Source: JBFGCT01 sp963825565 (lineage in GTDB: Bacteria; Actinomycetota; Acidimicrobiia; Acidimicrobiales; Ilumatobacteraceae). Taken from it: DNA of 64,000 bases. Numbering within the stretch: position 1 is the stretch's first letter; each line of letters opens with the position of its first letter. The stretch is from the NCBI GenBank assembly GCA_963825565.1, contig CAWGTW010000008.1, positions 133,898 to 197,897 of the forward strand, written 5' to 3'. Both the position numbers and the translations under genes were made by a program. Shown piece after piece: positions 40,315 through 48,542 of the stretch. The notes under the pieces are model-generated. The model was not told where the DNA came from. It saw only the letters and a list, made by a program, of their open reading frames with translations, and searched no databases.

Positions 40315-40779
40315 TTACACGATCTCCCAGCGGTTGGGGCGGTCGGCGTGGACGGTGATCGCGTCGGGTCGATTGGGGCAGATCGTCGCCCGGATCACGT
40401 ATTGGTCTCCGGCGCTGGAGACTTCGGCGAGCGCGTATCCCTCGCTCGAATCCCTGACCCCGGTGCCGATCGAGTGCAACGAGGCGATCTCGAGTCCGGC
40501 CGCCTCGGCCTCGGCGCGCCAGAGGTTGACGAGCCCCTGGCGCAGCGACGGATCGTCGAGCAGATCGGCCCCGTCGAGGGTGAGCACGACGTTGCCGATG
40601 TGGACCGGCTCGATCTTGTCCAGGTCGACCACGTCGCCGCCGAGCTCGCCGTCGAGCATCACGACCACGGGACCGTCGTCACCGGTCTCGCCGCCGACGA
40701 AGCCGTAGCGGACGAGTGGGTATCCGTCCTCGCCGGTGGTCGCGTACCGGATCCGGTCGCCGTGGTGGAACGACGTCAT
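40315..40779 (-). CDS. hypothetical soluble protein
   Basis: A 154-residue protein from ATG 40779. It has an N-terminal beta segment (HHGDRIRYATTGEDGYPLVRYGFVGG), acidic strands (GPVVVMLDGELGGDVVDLDKIEPVHIGNVVLTLDG) and a helical region (LRQGLVNLWRAEAEAAGLEI). The C-terminal strands include YALAEVSSAGDQYVIRATICP. No signal or transmembrane segment. The composition is clearly coding but I do not recognise the family. The convergent thiolase is separated by the tandem hairpins. Confidence 0.6.
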   Translation of the reverse strand: MTSFHHGDRIRYATTGEDGYPLVRYGFVGGETGDDGPVVVMLDGELGGDVVDLDKIEPVHIGNVVLTLDGADLLDDPSLRQGLVNLWRAEAEAAGLEIASLHSIGTGVRDSSEGYALAEVSSAGDQYVIRATICPNRPDAITVHADRPNRWEIV

Positions 40780-40851
40780 CTCGACCTGCCCCCGACACTG
40801 GCGGCCGACGGCGTCATCGCGACGCGGCTCCTGCGAAGGTGGCCGGCCCGG

Positions 40852-41694
40852 TCATCGCAGACCGACTCCCGCGAACTCGGTGAGCACGGCGTCGGAGAGC
40901 TCCGGCCAACGTTGCAGCGCGGTCGAGCCCCACTCGTCGAACCGCCGGTCGGTCAAGGCGACGAGTCCCAGGCCGGCGTCGGGGTCGATCCACATCATCG
41001 TGCCGCTGCCACCGAAGTGCCCGAAGGACGCGGGGCTGTTGCGCGAACCGGTCCAGTGCGGGTGTTTGTCCCCACGCACCTCGAATCCCAATCCCCAGGG
41101 GGACACCTCGAAGCGACCCACGCCCGGAACGATACCGCCCAGTGCGGGGTAGTGCGTGCGAACGGCGTCGCCGGCGGAAGCGGGGGAGAGCAGCGTGGGC
41201 GCGCACACCTCGGTCATGAACCGGGTGACGTCGCGCGTCGTGCTCCACATCGCGTAGGCGGGCGAGCCGCGCAGCACCGTTCCGGCCATGCCCAGCGGGT
41301 CGAGCACGCCGTGCCGGAGGTACTCGTCGAAGGTCATCTGCGCCTCGGCGGCGACGGCATCGGCGGCCAGCTCGATCCCGGTGTTGGAGTAGATCCGGGT
41401 CTGCTCGGGCGCAGCGATCGGCGTCCGCCCGTTGAACGGATACCCGCCGGCGTGGCTGAGGAGATGACGCAGGGTGCAGCCCGGTTGGCCGATCGGGGTG
41501 TCGAGCGACAGCAGGCCCTCCTCGACGGCGACGAGGATCGCCCAGGCCGCGATCGTCTTGGAGATCGACGCGAGGCGGAAGTGGCGGTCGAGGTCGCCGA
41601 TCGAGTCGAGCACGGCACCGTCGCCGACCGCCGCCGCGGCAACGTTGGGCACCGGCCAGGACGCGGTCAGTTCGAGTGCTCGGGGCGACGTCAT
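40852..41694 (-). CDS. serine hydrolase of the beta-lactamase / D-Ala-D-Ala carboxypeptidase family
   Basis: A 280-residue protein. The catalytic SxxK is in FRLASISKTIAAWA, the YxN in IYSNTGIELAADAV, and the third motif is HFGGSG (GHFGGSGTMMWID). LLSHAGGYPFNG is typical of class C-like esterases and peptidases (COG1680). No signal peptide is visible, so an intracellular esterase is as likely as a cell-wall enzyme. The stop-to-start distance to aroG upstream on the same strand is 13 bases, suggesting co-transcription. Confidence 0.87.
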   Translation of the reverse strand: MTSPRALELTASWPVPNVAAAAVGDGAVLDSIGDLDRHFRLASISKTIAAWAILVAVEEGLLSLDTPIGQPGCTLRHLLSHAGGYPFNGRTPIAAPEQTRIYSNTGIELAADAVAAEAQMTFDEYLRHGVLDPLGMAGTVLRGSPAYAMWSTTRDVTRFMTEVCAPTLLSPASAGDAVRTHYPALGGIVPGVGRFEVSPWGLGFEVRGDKHPHWTGSRNSPASFGHFGGSGTMMWIDPDAGLGLVALTDRRFDEWGSTALQRWPELSDAVLTEFAGVGLR

Positions 41695-41707
41695 CTCCGT
41701 CGGCGGC

Positions 41708-43057
41708 TCAGGTGAACTCGCGGATCAACTCCGCCACGCGGAACGCGAGGTCGACGCTCTGGCGGGCGTTGAGACGCGGGTCGCAGACCGTCTCGTAGCG
41801 GAAATCGAGGTCGGAGACGTCGTCGCCGCCGCCGAGGCACTCGGTGACGTTCTCCCCGGTCAGCTCGATGTGTATGCCGCCCGGCCACGTCCCCTCGGCG
41901 CGGTGGGCGCGTACGAATCCACCGATCTCGCGCACGATGTCGTCGAAGTGGCGGGTCTTGACGCCGCTCGCCGCAGCGAACGTGTTGCCGTGCATCGGGT
42001 CGCAGGCCCACACGACCGGGTGGCCGGCGTCGCTCACCGCGCGCAGTAGCGGGCGCAAGCCGTCCTCGATCTTGTCGGCGCCCATCCGCGAGATCAGCGT
42101 CAGCCGCCCGGGAATGCGCGATGGGTTGAGCACCTCGCACAGTTCGAGGAGGTAGTCGGCGCCGGTCGTCGGCCCGACCTTGCAGCCGATCGGGTTGCCG
42201 ACCCCGCGGAGGAACTCGATGTGCGCGCCGTCGAGCTCGCGCGTGCGCTCGCCGACCCACAGCATGTGTGCCGAGCAGTCGTACCAATGCCCGGTCAGGG
42301 AGTCCTTGCGGGTGAGCGCCTCCTCGTAGCCGAGGATCAGCGCCTCGTGGCAGGTGTAGACGTCGACCTCGGACAGGTTGGCGTTCGACTCGGTCTCGAT
42401 GCCACAGGCGCGCATGAACGCCAGTGCCCGGTCGATCTCGGCGGCCAGCGCCTCGTAGCGCTGCCCGGCCGGGCTCGACGTGACGAATTCCTGGGTCCAC
42501 GAGTGGACGCGGGAGAGGTCGGCGAAACCGCCCTTGGTGAACGCCCGCAGGAGGTTGAGTGTGGAGGCCGACTGGTGGTAGGCCTGGACCAGGCGCTCGG
42601 GGTTCGGCACGCGGGCGGCCTCCGAGGCGGTCGGGTCGTTGACGATGTGGCCGCGGAACGAGGGGAGGTCGAGGTCGCCGACCCGCTCGGTGTCCGCCGA
42701 CCGGGGCTTGGCGAACTGCCCGGCGATCCGGCCGACCTTCACGACCGGGACCCCGATCGAGTAGGTGAGGACGACCGCCATCTGGAGGATGACCCGCAGC
42801 TTCTCGCGGATGTTGTCGGCGGAGAAGTCCTCGAAGGTCTCCGCGCAGTCGCCCGCCTGGAGCAGGAAGGCGTTGCCGGCCGCGACCCGGGCGAGTTCGG
42901 ACTGCAGCGATCGCGCCTCGCCGGCGAAGACGAGCGGGGGCATGGCGGCGACGGTCTTGAGGGCCTGGTCGAGTGCGCTCAGGTCGGGCCACTGCGGCTG
43001 TTGGCCGGCCGGCCGGTCCTGCCACGACGAAGGTTCCCAACCAGCGGTGTTCGGCAT
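41708..43057 (-). CDS. aroG: 3-deoxy-7-phosphoheptulonate synthase, class II
   Basis: A 449-residue class II DAHP synthase. Signature stretches: VAAGNAFLLQAGDCAETFEDF, VKVGRIAGQFAKPRS, LLRAFTKGGFADLSRVH, GHWYDCSAHMLWVGERTRELDGAH and NPIGCKVGPT. WACDPMHGNTFAAASGVKTRHF, HIELTGENVTEC and YETVCDPRLNARQ follow. It condenses phosphoenolpyruvate and erythrose 4-phosphate at the entry to the shikimate pathway. In mycobacteria this enzyme is activated and regulated by a small AroQ chorismate mutase like the one at 12409-12711. Start ATG 43057. Confidence 0.96.
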   Translation of the reverse strand: MPNTAGWEPSSWQDRPAGQQPQWPDLSALDQALKTVAAMPPLVFAGEARSLQSELARVAAGNAFLLQAGDCAETFEDFSADNIREKLRVILQMAVVLTYSIGVPVVKVGRIAGQFAKPRSADTERVGDLDLPSFRGHIVNDPTASEAARVPNPERLVQAYHQSASTLNLLRAFTKGGFADLSRVHSWTQEFVTSSPAGQRYEALAAEIDRALAFMRACGIETESNANLSEVDVYTCHEALILGYEEALTRKDSLTGHWYDCSAHMLWVGERTRELDGAHIEFLRGVGNPIGCKVGPTTGADYLLELCEVLNPSRIPGRLTLISRMGADKIEDGLRPLLRAVSDAGHPVVWACDPMHGNTFAAASGVKTRHFDDIVREIGGFVRAHRAEGTWPGGIHIELTGENVTECLGGGDDVSDLDFRYETVCDPRLNARQSVDLAFRVAELIREFT

Positions 43058-43188
43058 GACGTCCAGGCTACCGGCGCGACCCGGCAGGTCAGAGTGGGGT
43101 TCGGGGGTCCGAACGCGAAGGAGCGCCCCGGAAGATCCGACGCGCTCCTCTCATCGTTGAAGTTCGGCCGACGCAGCCAGACGGCAGC

Positions 43189-44016
43189 TCAGACGGCGAG
43201 AATGCGCTCGGCGTCGTCGCGGAGGCCCGCGACGGCCCGGCTGACGAGGCGGCGGGCGGCCTCGGCGGTGACGCCGAGTTGCTCGCCGACCTCGCGGAAG
43301 CTCTTGCGCTCGCCGTCGACCAGCCCGAACCGGGCCTCGACCGCGAAACGCGCTCGCGCATCGAGCGTGCCGAGCAGCTCGTCGAGCAGATCGCTGTCGA
43401 CCAGCGTCATCACGTGGTCCTCGGGGGTCCCGTCGCCGTTGGCCATCAGGTCGCCGAGGGTCGCGTCGCCATCGTCGCCAACCGTCTTGTCGAGGCTCAC
43501 CGGCGTGGTCAGGCGGTGCAGCTCGGCGTTGGTCTGATCGAGCGTCTCGCCGTCACCCGACGCCTGGCGCAGCGCGGCGCGCAGGCTGGCGGAGCGATCG
43601 CCGGGGATGCGGATCAGGCTGGCCTTCTGGTCGAGGGCGCGCCCGATCGCCTGGCGGATCCAGAACGTGGCGTAGGTCGAGAACTTGAAGCCGCGGCGCC
43701 AGTCGAACTTGTCGACCGCGTGCTCCAGGCCGAGGTTGCCCTCCTGGATCAGGTCGAGCAGGTCCATACCCTGCGGCAGGGGGTAGCGACGGGCGATGCT
43801 CACGACCAGGCGGAGGTTGGAGCGGATGAAGCGGTCCTTGGCCGCGGCGGCAGCGGCGACCTGCGCCTTGAGGGCGGCGGACTTCTTGCCGGCCTCGAGC
43901 TGCTCGGCAGCTTCGCGGCCGGCTTCGATCACACGCGACAGTTCGCGCTCGTCTTCGGCGGTGAGCAGGGCCACCTTGCCGATGTCGTTCAGGTACAGAC
44001 CGATGGAATCATTCAT
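43189..44016 (-). CDS. RNA polymerase sigma-70 factor, SigA/HrdB-like short form
   Basis: A 275-residue sigma factor without the region 1.1. Region 1.2 is DSIGLYLNDIGKVALLTAEDERELS. Region 2 is KDRFIRSNLRLVVSIARRYPLPQGMDLLDLIQEGNLGLEHAVDKFDWRRGFKFSTYATFWIRQAI (-10 recognition and melting). Region 3 follows (SLIRIPGDRS), and region 4 ends GVTAEAARRLVSRAVAGLR. Region 4 is less canonical than in primary sigmas, so it is probably a group 2 or 3 factor. The likely start is ATG 44016; further upstream in-frame sequence lacks conservation. An inverted repeat at 44064-44079 could be its operator. Confidence 0.9.
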   Translation of the reverse strand: MNDSIGLYLNDIGKVALLTAEDERELSRVIEAGREAAEQLEAGKKSAALKAQVAAAAAAKDRFIRSNLRLVVSIARRYPLPQGMDLLDLIQEGNLGLEHAVDKFDWRRGFKFSTYATFWIRQAIGRALDQKASLIRIPGDRSASLRAALRQASGDGETLDQTNAELHRLTTPVSLDKTVGDDGDATLGDLMANGDGTPEDHVMTLVDSDLLDELLGTLDARARFAVEARFGLVDGERKSFREVGEQLGVTAEAARRLVSRAVAGLRDDAERILAV

Positions 44017-44063
44017 GATGCTTCGTACAACCATTCGTTGTCGTGGTAATTCCGGATGCCAGT

Positions 44064-44079
44064 TGTGCCATTCGGCACA
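44064..44079. promoter_or_regulatory. inverted repeat upstream of the sigma factor
   Basis: TGTGCC-ATTC-GGCACA, a perfect 6-bp dyad 48 bases upstream of the sigma gene start in the 282-base divergent region shared with nadD. Operator role is inferred from position only. Confidence 0.4.
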
Positions 44080-44298
44080 CACCGAAAGCAGCCGATGGAT
44101 CGTTGACCCTGGTCAGGACAGTTCCTGGGCGGGTGAGCGGAGCGGCGGACGCTGACGGTGGCACGATCTCGTTGCGAAATCGCACGCGTTCCGGTAGTGG
44201 GGGGTATTCAGGGAACGATTCACAGTAACAGACGTGTCAAGCACCCACCGGGTCGGGTGGTCGAAAATTCCTCGTCGCCCCTCCTAGAGTGGTCCCTC

Positions 44299-44904
44299 GT
44301 GCCCGGAGCTGCTGGAACCATCCGTCGCGTCGGGCTGTTCGGCGGGACGTTCGACCCCCCGCACGTCGGCCATCTCGTGACGGCGGTGAACGTCCGCCAT
44401 GCCCTCGACCTCGACCTCGTGGTGCTGATGGTCGCCAACGTCCCCTGGCAGAAGGAGGGGACCCGGCAGATCACGCCCGCCTCCGATCGGCTGGCGATGG
44501 TCGAAGCCGCCGTCGCCGATGTCCGCGGGCTCGTGCCGGGCCGGATCGAGATCGACCGCGGCGGGTACAGCTATACCGCCGACACGCTGGCGGCGCTGGC
44601 CGGCCAGTATCCGTCGGCCGACCTGTTCACGATCGTCGGCGACGATGCGGCCGCGGGGCTGCGGACGTGGGATCGGTACGACGAGGTCGTGGCGCAGTCC
44701 CGCCTCGTCGTCGTCGATCGCCCGGGTGAGCACGTCGACCTGCCCGACGACGTCGACTGGACGCGGGTCGAGGTGCCGCGCTTGGCCGTGTCGAGCACCG
44801 ATCTGCGGACCCGCTTCTCCGACGGGCGGCCGCTCGACTACCTGGTGACCGAGCCCGTGCTGGCGTTGATCGCCCGCCGGGGGCTGTACGGGTGCGCGCC
44901 GTGA
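44299..44904 (+). CDS. nadD: nicotinate-nucleotide adenylyltransferase
   Basis: A 201-residue nucleotidyltransferase. It has RRVGLFGGTFDPPHVGHL (HxGH motif), MVANVPWQKEGTRQITPASDRLAMVEAAV, YTADTLAAL, FTIVGDDAAAGLRTWDRYDEV and VPRLAVSSTDLRTRFSDGRPLDYLV (ISSTxIR-like motif). It adenylates nicotinate mononucleotide in NAD synthesis. The start GTG 44299 is chosen because the preceding frame is not conserved. It is followed with overlap by an LCP-like gene and rsfS, the usual actinobacterial order. Confidence 0.95.
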   Translation: MPGAAGTIRRVGLFGGTFDPPHVGHLVTAVNVRHALDLDLVVLMVANVPWQKEGTRQITPASDRLAMVEAAVADVRGLVPGRIEIDRGGYSYTADTLAALAGQYPSADLFTIVGDDAAAGLRTWDRYDEVVAQSRLVVVDRPGEHVDLPDDVDWTRVEVPRLAVSSTDLRTRFSDGRPLDYLVTEPVLALIARRGLYGCAP

Positions 44905-46160
44905 CCGCCTCTCCGACCCGCCGCCGTCGGCGCACCGCATTCGGCGGCCTGCTGGCGATGGCGCTGATGATGGTGGCGGTGGCAGCGACGGCCGTCGGCG
45001 CGCTGACGCTGCGCGATTCGCAAGAGGGGGAGACGGTCGGTGTCGACGTGCGTCCGGTCGTCGCGTTCCCGGCCACCCCGAACCTGGCGCTCGCGGTGGC
45101 CGACGACGAGGGGCGGCTGGCCTCGGTCGCTGTCGCGACGCTGCTGCCCGACGGGCGTGGAGGCAGCATCGTTACCGTCCCGGTCACCGCTGACGCGACG
45201 ATCGGGCTCGGCCCGACCCGCCAGCCGATCAACACGGTGTTCTCCGCTGACGACCCGGAGGGGCTCGGAGCCGCCCTCGAGTCGCTGCTCTCGCTGACGA
45301 TCGAGCGGGTCGAGGTCCTCGACCCGGAGCGGCTGACCGAGGTCGTCGCCCCGCTCGGCCTGGTCGACGTCGATCTCCCCGAGGACGTCGTCGACAGCGG
45401 TGCCGGCGGACCGGTCGCCGTGGTTCCGGCGGGAACGCAGACGCTGCGGACATCGCAGGTCGTCGATGCGCTGACCGCGATCGACGACTCGGTCGTCGCG
45501 TACGACGACCACCCGACCAAGGTGGAGTTGTGGTCGGGGCTGGCGGGGAACGCGCCGCTCGGCTCGCCGACGTCGGGCGACGACGACGACGCGCAGGACG
45601 CGGTGCCGCTGACGGCCGACGAGTTCCTGTCCCGGCTGTGGTCGGGGCCGGTCCAGGTCAGGGACCTTGACATCGATCCGGGCGCGGTGGCGTTCGCCGA
45701 GAACACCCTCGGGGTCGACGTGGTCATCCTCGACCGTCGCGACTCGCTGCTCGTGTTCACGCAGGTGTCGCCGGCCTTGGTCTCGACGCCGAACGAGGGG
45801 CTCACGTTCCGAGTGGAGGTGGGGTACTCCGACGAGCAACTGAGCGGGGCCGGCGACGGATTGTCGTCACGGTCGCAGGTGTCGCGCACGCTCGTCGGCG
45901 AGCTGCTGTTCGTCCAGGCGAACGTCGTGTCGGTCGACGAGACCGCCTTGCCCGGCGGGGCGCCCGAGCGGACGAGAGTCGAGGTCGCCGATGCGCGCTA
46001 CCTGCAGGAGATGACCGAGTTCGCCGCCCTCGCGTTCGGAGACGCCGACGTCGTGCTCGCGCCGACCCTGGTCGACGGGGTCGACGTGGTCGTGACGATC
46101 GGCACGTCGTATCTCGATCTCAAGCAGCAGCGCTCAGGCGATACGGTCGAGTCCGAATGA
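44901..46160 (+). CDS. membrane-anchored LCP (LytR-CpsA-Psr)-like protein
   Basis: About 419 residues from GTG 44901, which overlaps the nadD stop (GTGA); GTG 44892 is an alternative. A basic N terminus (PTRRRRRTAFGG) precedes one helix (about 18-40). The outer domain (about 55-185) follows the LCP order: VAFPATPNLALAVADDEGR, IVTVPVTADATIG, PINTVFSADDPEGLGAALESLLSLTIERVEVLDPERLTEVVAPLG. The conserved Arg residues that bind polyprenyl phosphate are not obvious, so it is a divergent member. A Cys-free C-terminal domain ends with VDVVVTIGTSYLDL. nadD-LCP-rsfS synteny is common in actinobacteria. Confidence 0.75.
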   Translation: MTASPTRRRRRTAFGGLLAMALMMVAVAATAVGALTLRDSQEGETVGVDVRPVVAFPATPNLALAVADDEGRLASVAVATLLPDGRGGSIVTVPVTADATIGLGPTRQPINTVFSADDPEGLGAALESLLSLTIERVEVLDPERLTEVVAPLGLVDVDLPEDVVDSGAGGPVAVVPAGTQTLRTSQVVDALTAIDDSVVAYDDHPTKVELWSGLAGNAPLGSPTSGDDDDAQDAVPLTADEFLSRLWSGPVQVRDLDIDPGAVAFAENTLGVDVVILDRRDSLLVFTQVSPALVSTPNEGLTFRVEVGYSDEQLSGAGDGLSSRSQVSRTLVGELLFVQANVVSVDETALPGGAPERTRVEVADARYLQEMTEFAALAFGDADVVLAPTLVDGVDVVVTIGTSYLDLKQQRSGDTVESE

Positions 46161-46173
46161 GTGACAGCTTCGC

Positions 46174-46581
46174 ATGAGTGAGCGCTTCGCAGCCGGGGCG
46201 GGCACCGTCGACGACTCGGTCGACCTGGCGATCCTCGCCGCCCGTACCGCCGACGGCAAGAAGGCGACCGACATCGTGGTCCTCGACGTCGGCGACGTGC
46301 TGTCGATCACCGGCTACTTCGTTCTCGCCAGCGCGTCCAACCCCCGCCTGGTCCGCACGGTCGCCGATTCGATCGAGCAGGCGGCCAAGGACGACCTCGA
46401 TCGCGCAGTGCTCCGCACCGAGGGCCTGCGCGAGCAGCAGTGGATCCTGCTCGACTACGGCGACGTCGTCGTCCACGTCTTCCACGACGACATGCGCGAG
46501 TTCTACGACATCGAGCGGCTGTACCGCGACGTCCCTTCGATCGGGTGGTCGCTTCCCGAGGTCTCCGACGGCACCGGCTGA
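46174..46581 (+). CDS. rsfS: ribosomal silencing factor RsfS
   Basis: A 135-residue protein of the RsfS/Iojap family. It shows DLAILAARTADGKKATDIVVLDVGDVLSITGYFVLASASNPRLVRTVADSI, EGLREQQWILLDYGDVVVHVF and REFYDIERLYRDVP. It binds ribosomal protein uL14 and prevents subunit joining during nutrient limitation. It is the last gene of the nadD operon, 13 bases after the LCP-like gene. The start ATG 46174 has a weak upstream GCTTCGC only. Confidence 0.95.
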   Translation: MSERFAAGAGTVDDSVDLAILAARTADGKKATDIVVLDVGDVLSITGYFVLASASNPRLVRTVADSIEQAAKDDLDRAVLRTEGLREQQWILLDYGDVVVHVFHDDMREFYDIERLYRDVPSIGWSLPEVSDGTG

Positions 46582-46676
46582 CCGGACCATCACCGCCGGC
46601 GAGCCGTTGTCGAGCAACGGTGGCCGCCGCCGTTGCGATGCCCGATCGCCCGACGGTAGCGTGACGCTCTTTGCGA

Positions 46677-46749
46677 GGGGCTATAGCTCAGTTGGTAGAG
46701 CGCTTCCATGGCATGGAAGAGGTCAGGAGTTCGATTCTCCTTAGCTCCA
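46677..46749 (+). tRNA. tRNA-Ala (anticodon GGC)
   Basis: Acceptor GGGGCTA (46677-46683) pairs with TAGCTCC (46742-46748), discriminator A. D-arm AGCTCAGTTGGTAGAGC, anticodon arm CTTCC-ATGGCAT-GGAAG with anticodon GGC, and T-arm AGGAGTTCGATTCTCCT. CCA is not encoded. It marks the boundary between conserved housekeeping genes and the accessory region. Confidence 0.95.
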
Positions 46750-46754
46750 CTCGA

Positions 46755-46779
46755 AACCCCAGGTCACAGGCCCGGGGTT
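46755..46779 (+). terminator. probable terminator after tRNA-Ala
   Basis: AACCCCAGG (46755-46763) and CCCGGGGTT (46771-46779) form a nine-pair stem with one mismatch, six bases after the tRNA. No T-run. Confidence 0.55.
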
Positions 46780-46957
46780 GTGTCGCGCCTGGGATCTCGC
46801 ACTGGCCTGACACCTCAACTGACACCTTGCCGGTCGCCCACGGGTGTATCGGTGGTCGCATCACGCATCTGCAGTCACATCAGGGCATTCGCTGGTGCTG
46901 GCGTCGCTGCTGACATCGCAGCTAGGAGCGTCAGGACGGCGTGGCGGTCAACATCGC

Positions 46958-47521
46958 TCAGGGTCGCTCGGCGCGGTATCTCTTCGCCCTGAGCCGCTCA
47001 GTTGTTTCCTTCGAGAGCGACATGAGGTCCAGCGGGTCACGCCCGAGGAGATTGAATAGAGCGCCGTGCACAAGTCTGAACTCCATCGCCCCGGTCCAGG
47101 GTCGCAGATGCTTGGGTTTGGTGTTCTCGTAGCTCTGAAGCTTGCCCTCAATCTGTAACTCAGCGAACCGCTTTCGCTGGCGTTCGTTCATTGAGTCCCA
47201 TAGTCGATGTTCTTCAGCATCTCGCTCGGCTTCCCCTCCACGGCGAAAGAAGTAGGCAACCTTGTCGATGTAGGGATCGCGCAGCACCTGCGCCTCGTTC
47301 TTAATGGCGTTTGCAGCGTCCGGCGCCATGGTGATGGCGTCGCGTCCGAACTGCTGGATGAGCTTCGAGAGCCACGGCGGCATCGACGCACGATAATCGA
47401 CTTTCAGCACGTGCGGGAACGAGATGCTCGGGCGGCGAACCGCGCCGGGAACCGGCCCTTTGATGTTCCAGACTTGCGCGCGCAGCTGGCTATCGGTGCC
47501 CTCGTCCCGCTCGGTCATCAT
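46958..47521 (-). CDS. hypothetical protein in accessory region
   Basis: A 187-residue protein from ATG 47521. Distinct coding-like stretches are SQLRAQVWNIKGPVPGAVRR, VLKVDYRASMPPWLSKLIQQFG, EHRLWDSMNERQRKRFAELQ and KPKHLRPWTGAMEFRLVHGA, with a basic C-terminal tail (TTERLRAKRYRAERP). No signal or transmembrane segment. Base composition is less GC-rich than the flanking housekeeping genes, which suggests transfer. The longer frame to 47887 is antisense to the decayed gene at 47534-48355. Family unknown. Confidence 0.55.
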   Translation of the reverse strand: MMTERDEGTDSQLRAQVWNIKGPVPGAVRRPSISFPHVLKVDYRASMPPWLSKLIQQFGRDAITMAPDAANAIKNEAQVLRDPYIDKVAYFFRRGGEAERDAEEHRLWDSMNERQRKRFAELQIEGKLQSYENTKPKHLRPWTGAMEFRLVHGALFNLLGRDPLDLMSLSKETTERLRAKRYRAERP

Positions 47522-47533
47522 GGACCCGTGGGA

Positions 47534-48355
47534 ATGCGACGCATCACGGTCGGCGAACGACGCGCTCGGCTGGCGCGCCGCCATCGTCTTGTCCCCGCGA
47601 CACGAACCGATGATGTCGCGGCGATCGCGGATTCGGTCGTGGCGCTGCATTCCTCGGATCCGGTGTCGGTGTTCCTCTCGGCGCTGGCCCGGATGCGCCA
47701 CCCGTCGATCGCGGCGGTGGAGGCCGCGCTCTATGAGGCCCGTAGCGTGATCCGGTTCCACGCGATGCGGCGCACCCTGCGGGGTCGCTACGCCATCGGT
47801 GGCGCGGACGGCCCACGCATCAGCGACGACGAAGCTCTTGGGGCCTGAGCACCGCAGGTTCGTGAAGCTGCTCGCCGACAACGGCATCTCCGACCACGGA
47901 GACGATTGGATCGTGTCGGCGAAGGAGCAGGTTCTGGCTGCGCTGCACCGCGTGGGTGAGGCGTCGACGCGTCAGCTCGGCGAGGCCGTGCCCGCCTTGC
48001 GGCAACCGATCGAGCTGTCTCCGGGCAAGCCGCATGCTGCGACCCAGCACCCGGCCTCGATCCGACGACGATGGGATGGAAGGAGCGGAGCTGGTACCTC
48101 GACGCTGGGGTCGCGTCGCACGTCGTCGACCGCAACGGCAACGCCGGACCCACGATCTGGGTCGAGGGACGCGTCGTGGGCAGTTGGGTCCAACGCAAGG
48201 ACGGCAACATCGCGCTCGGGTGGCTGACCGACGTGCACCCGGTTCGCCGTGCTCAGGTCGAGGCGACCGCGCGCGTGCTGGAGCACCAGTTGGGCGACAC
48301 CCGCTTCACGATGCGGTTCCCCGCTCCGATCCGAGCCGAGCTGCTCTCGTCCTGA
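47534..48355 (+). pseudogene. decayed winged-helix DNA-glycosylase-like gene (AlkZ/YcaQ family)
   Basis: Three collinear pieces in different frames together resemble the winged-helix (DUF1006/AlkZ-like) family. The first is MRRITVGERRARLARRHRLV with VALHSSDPVSVFLSALARM (from ATG 47534). The second is LLADNGISDHGDDWIVSAKEQVLAALHRVGEASTRQLGEAVP (about 47850-48020). The third is WYLDAGVASHVVDRNGNAGPTIWVEGRVVGSWVQRKDG to PIRAELLSS (stop 48353-48355). Segments of the middle domain are missing between the second and third pieces, and at least two frame changes are needed. AlkZ-like proteins remove damaged or crosslinked bases; this copy cannot be functional as read. Confidence 0.65.
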
Positions 48356-48542
48356 ACGCTCTCGGACTCCAGACCCACGGTCGGCGGGAGTGTCACGATG
48401 GGGATGCCACCTGATCCCACCGGCTGCAGGAACTCGGTCGACTCTGCCTTTGTGCGGGCGTCCTTGACCCGGCGCTCTGGGGCACCTCAGGGCACGTCAT
48501 CGTGTAGGCGTTCAGGGACACGCCGCGTGCCGACGGGATTAG

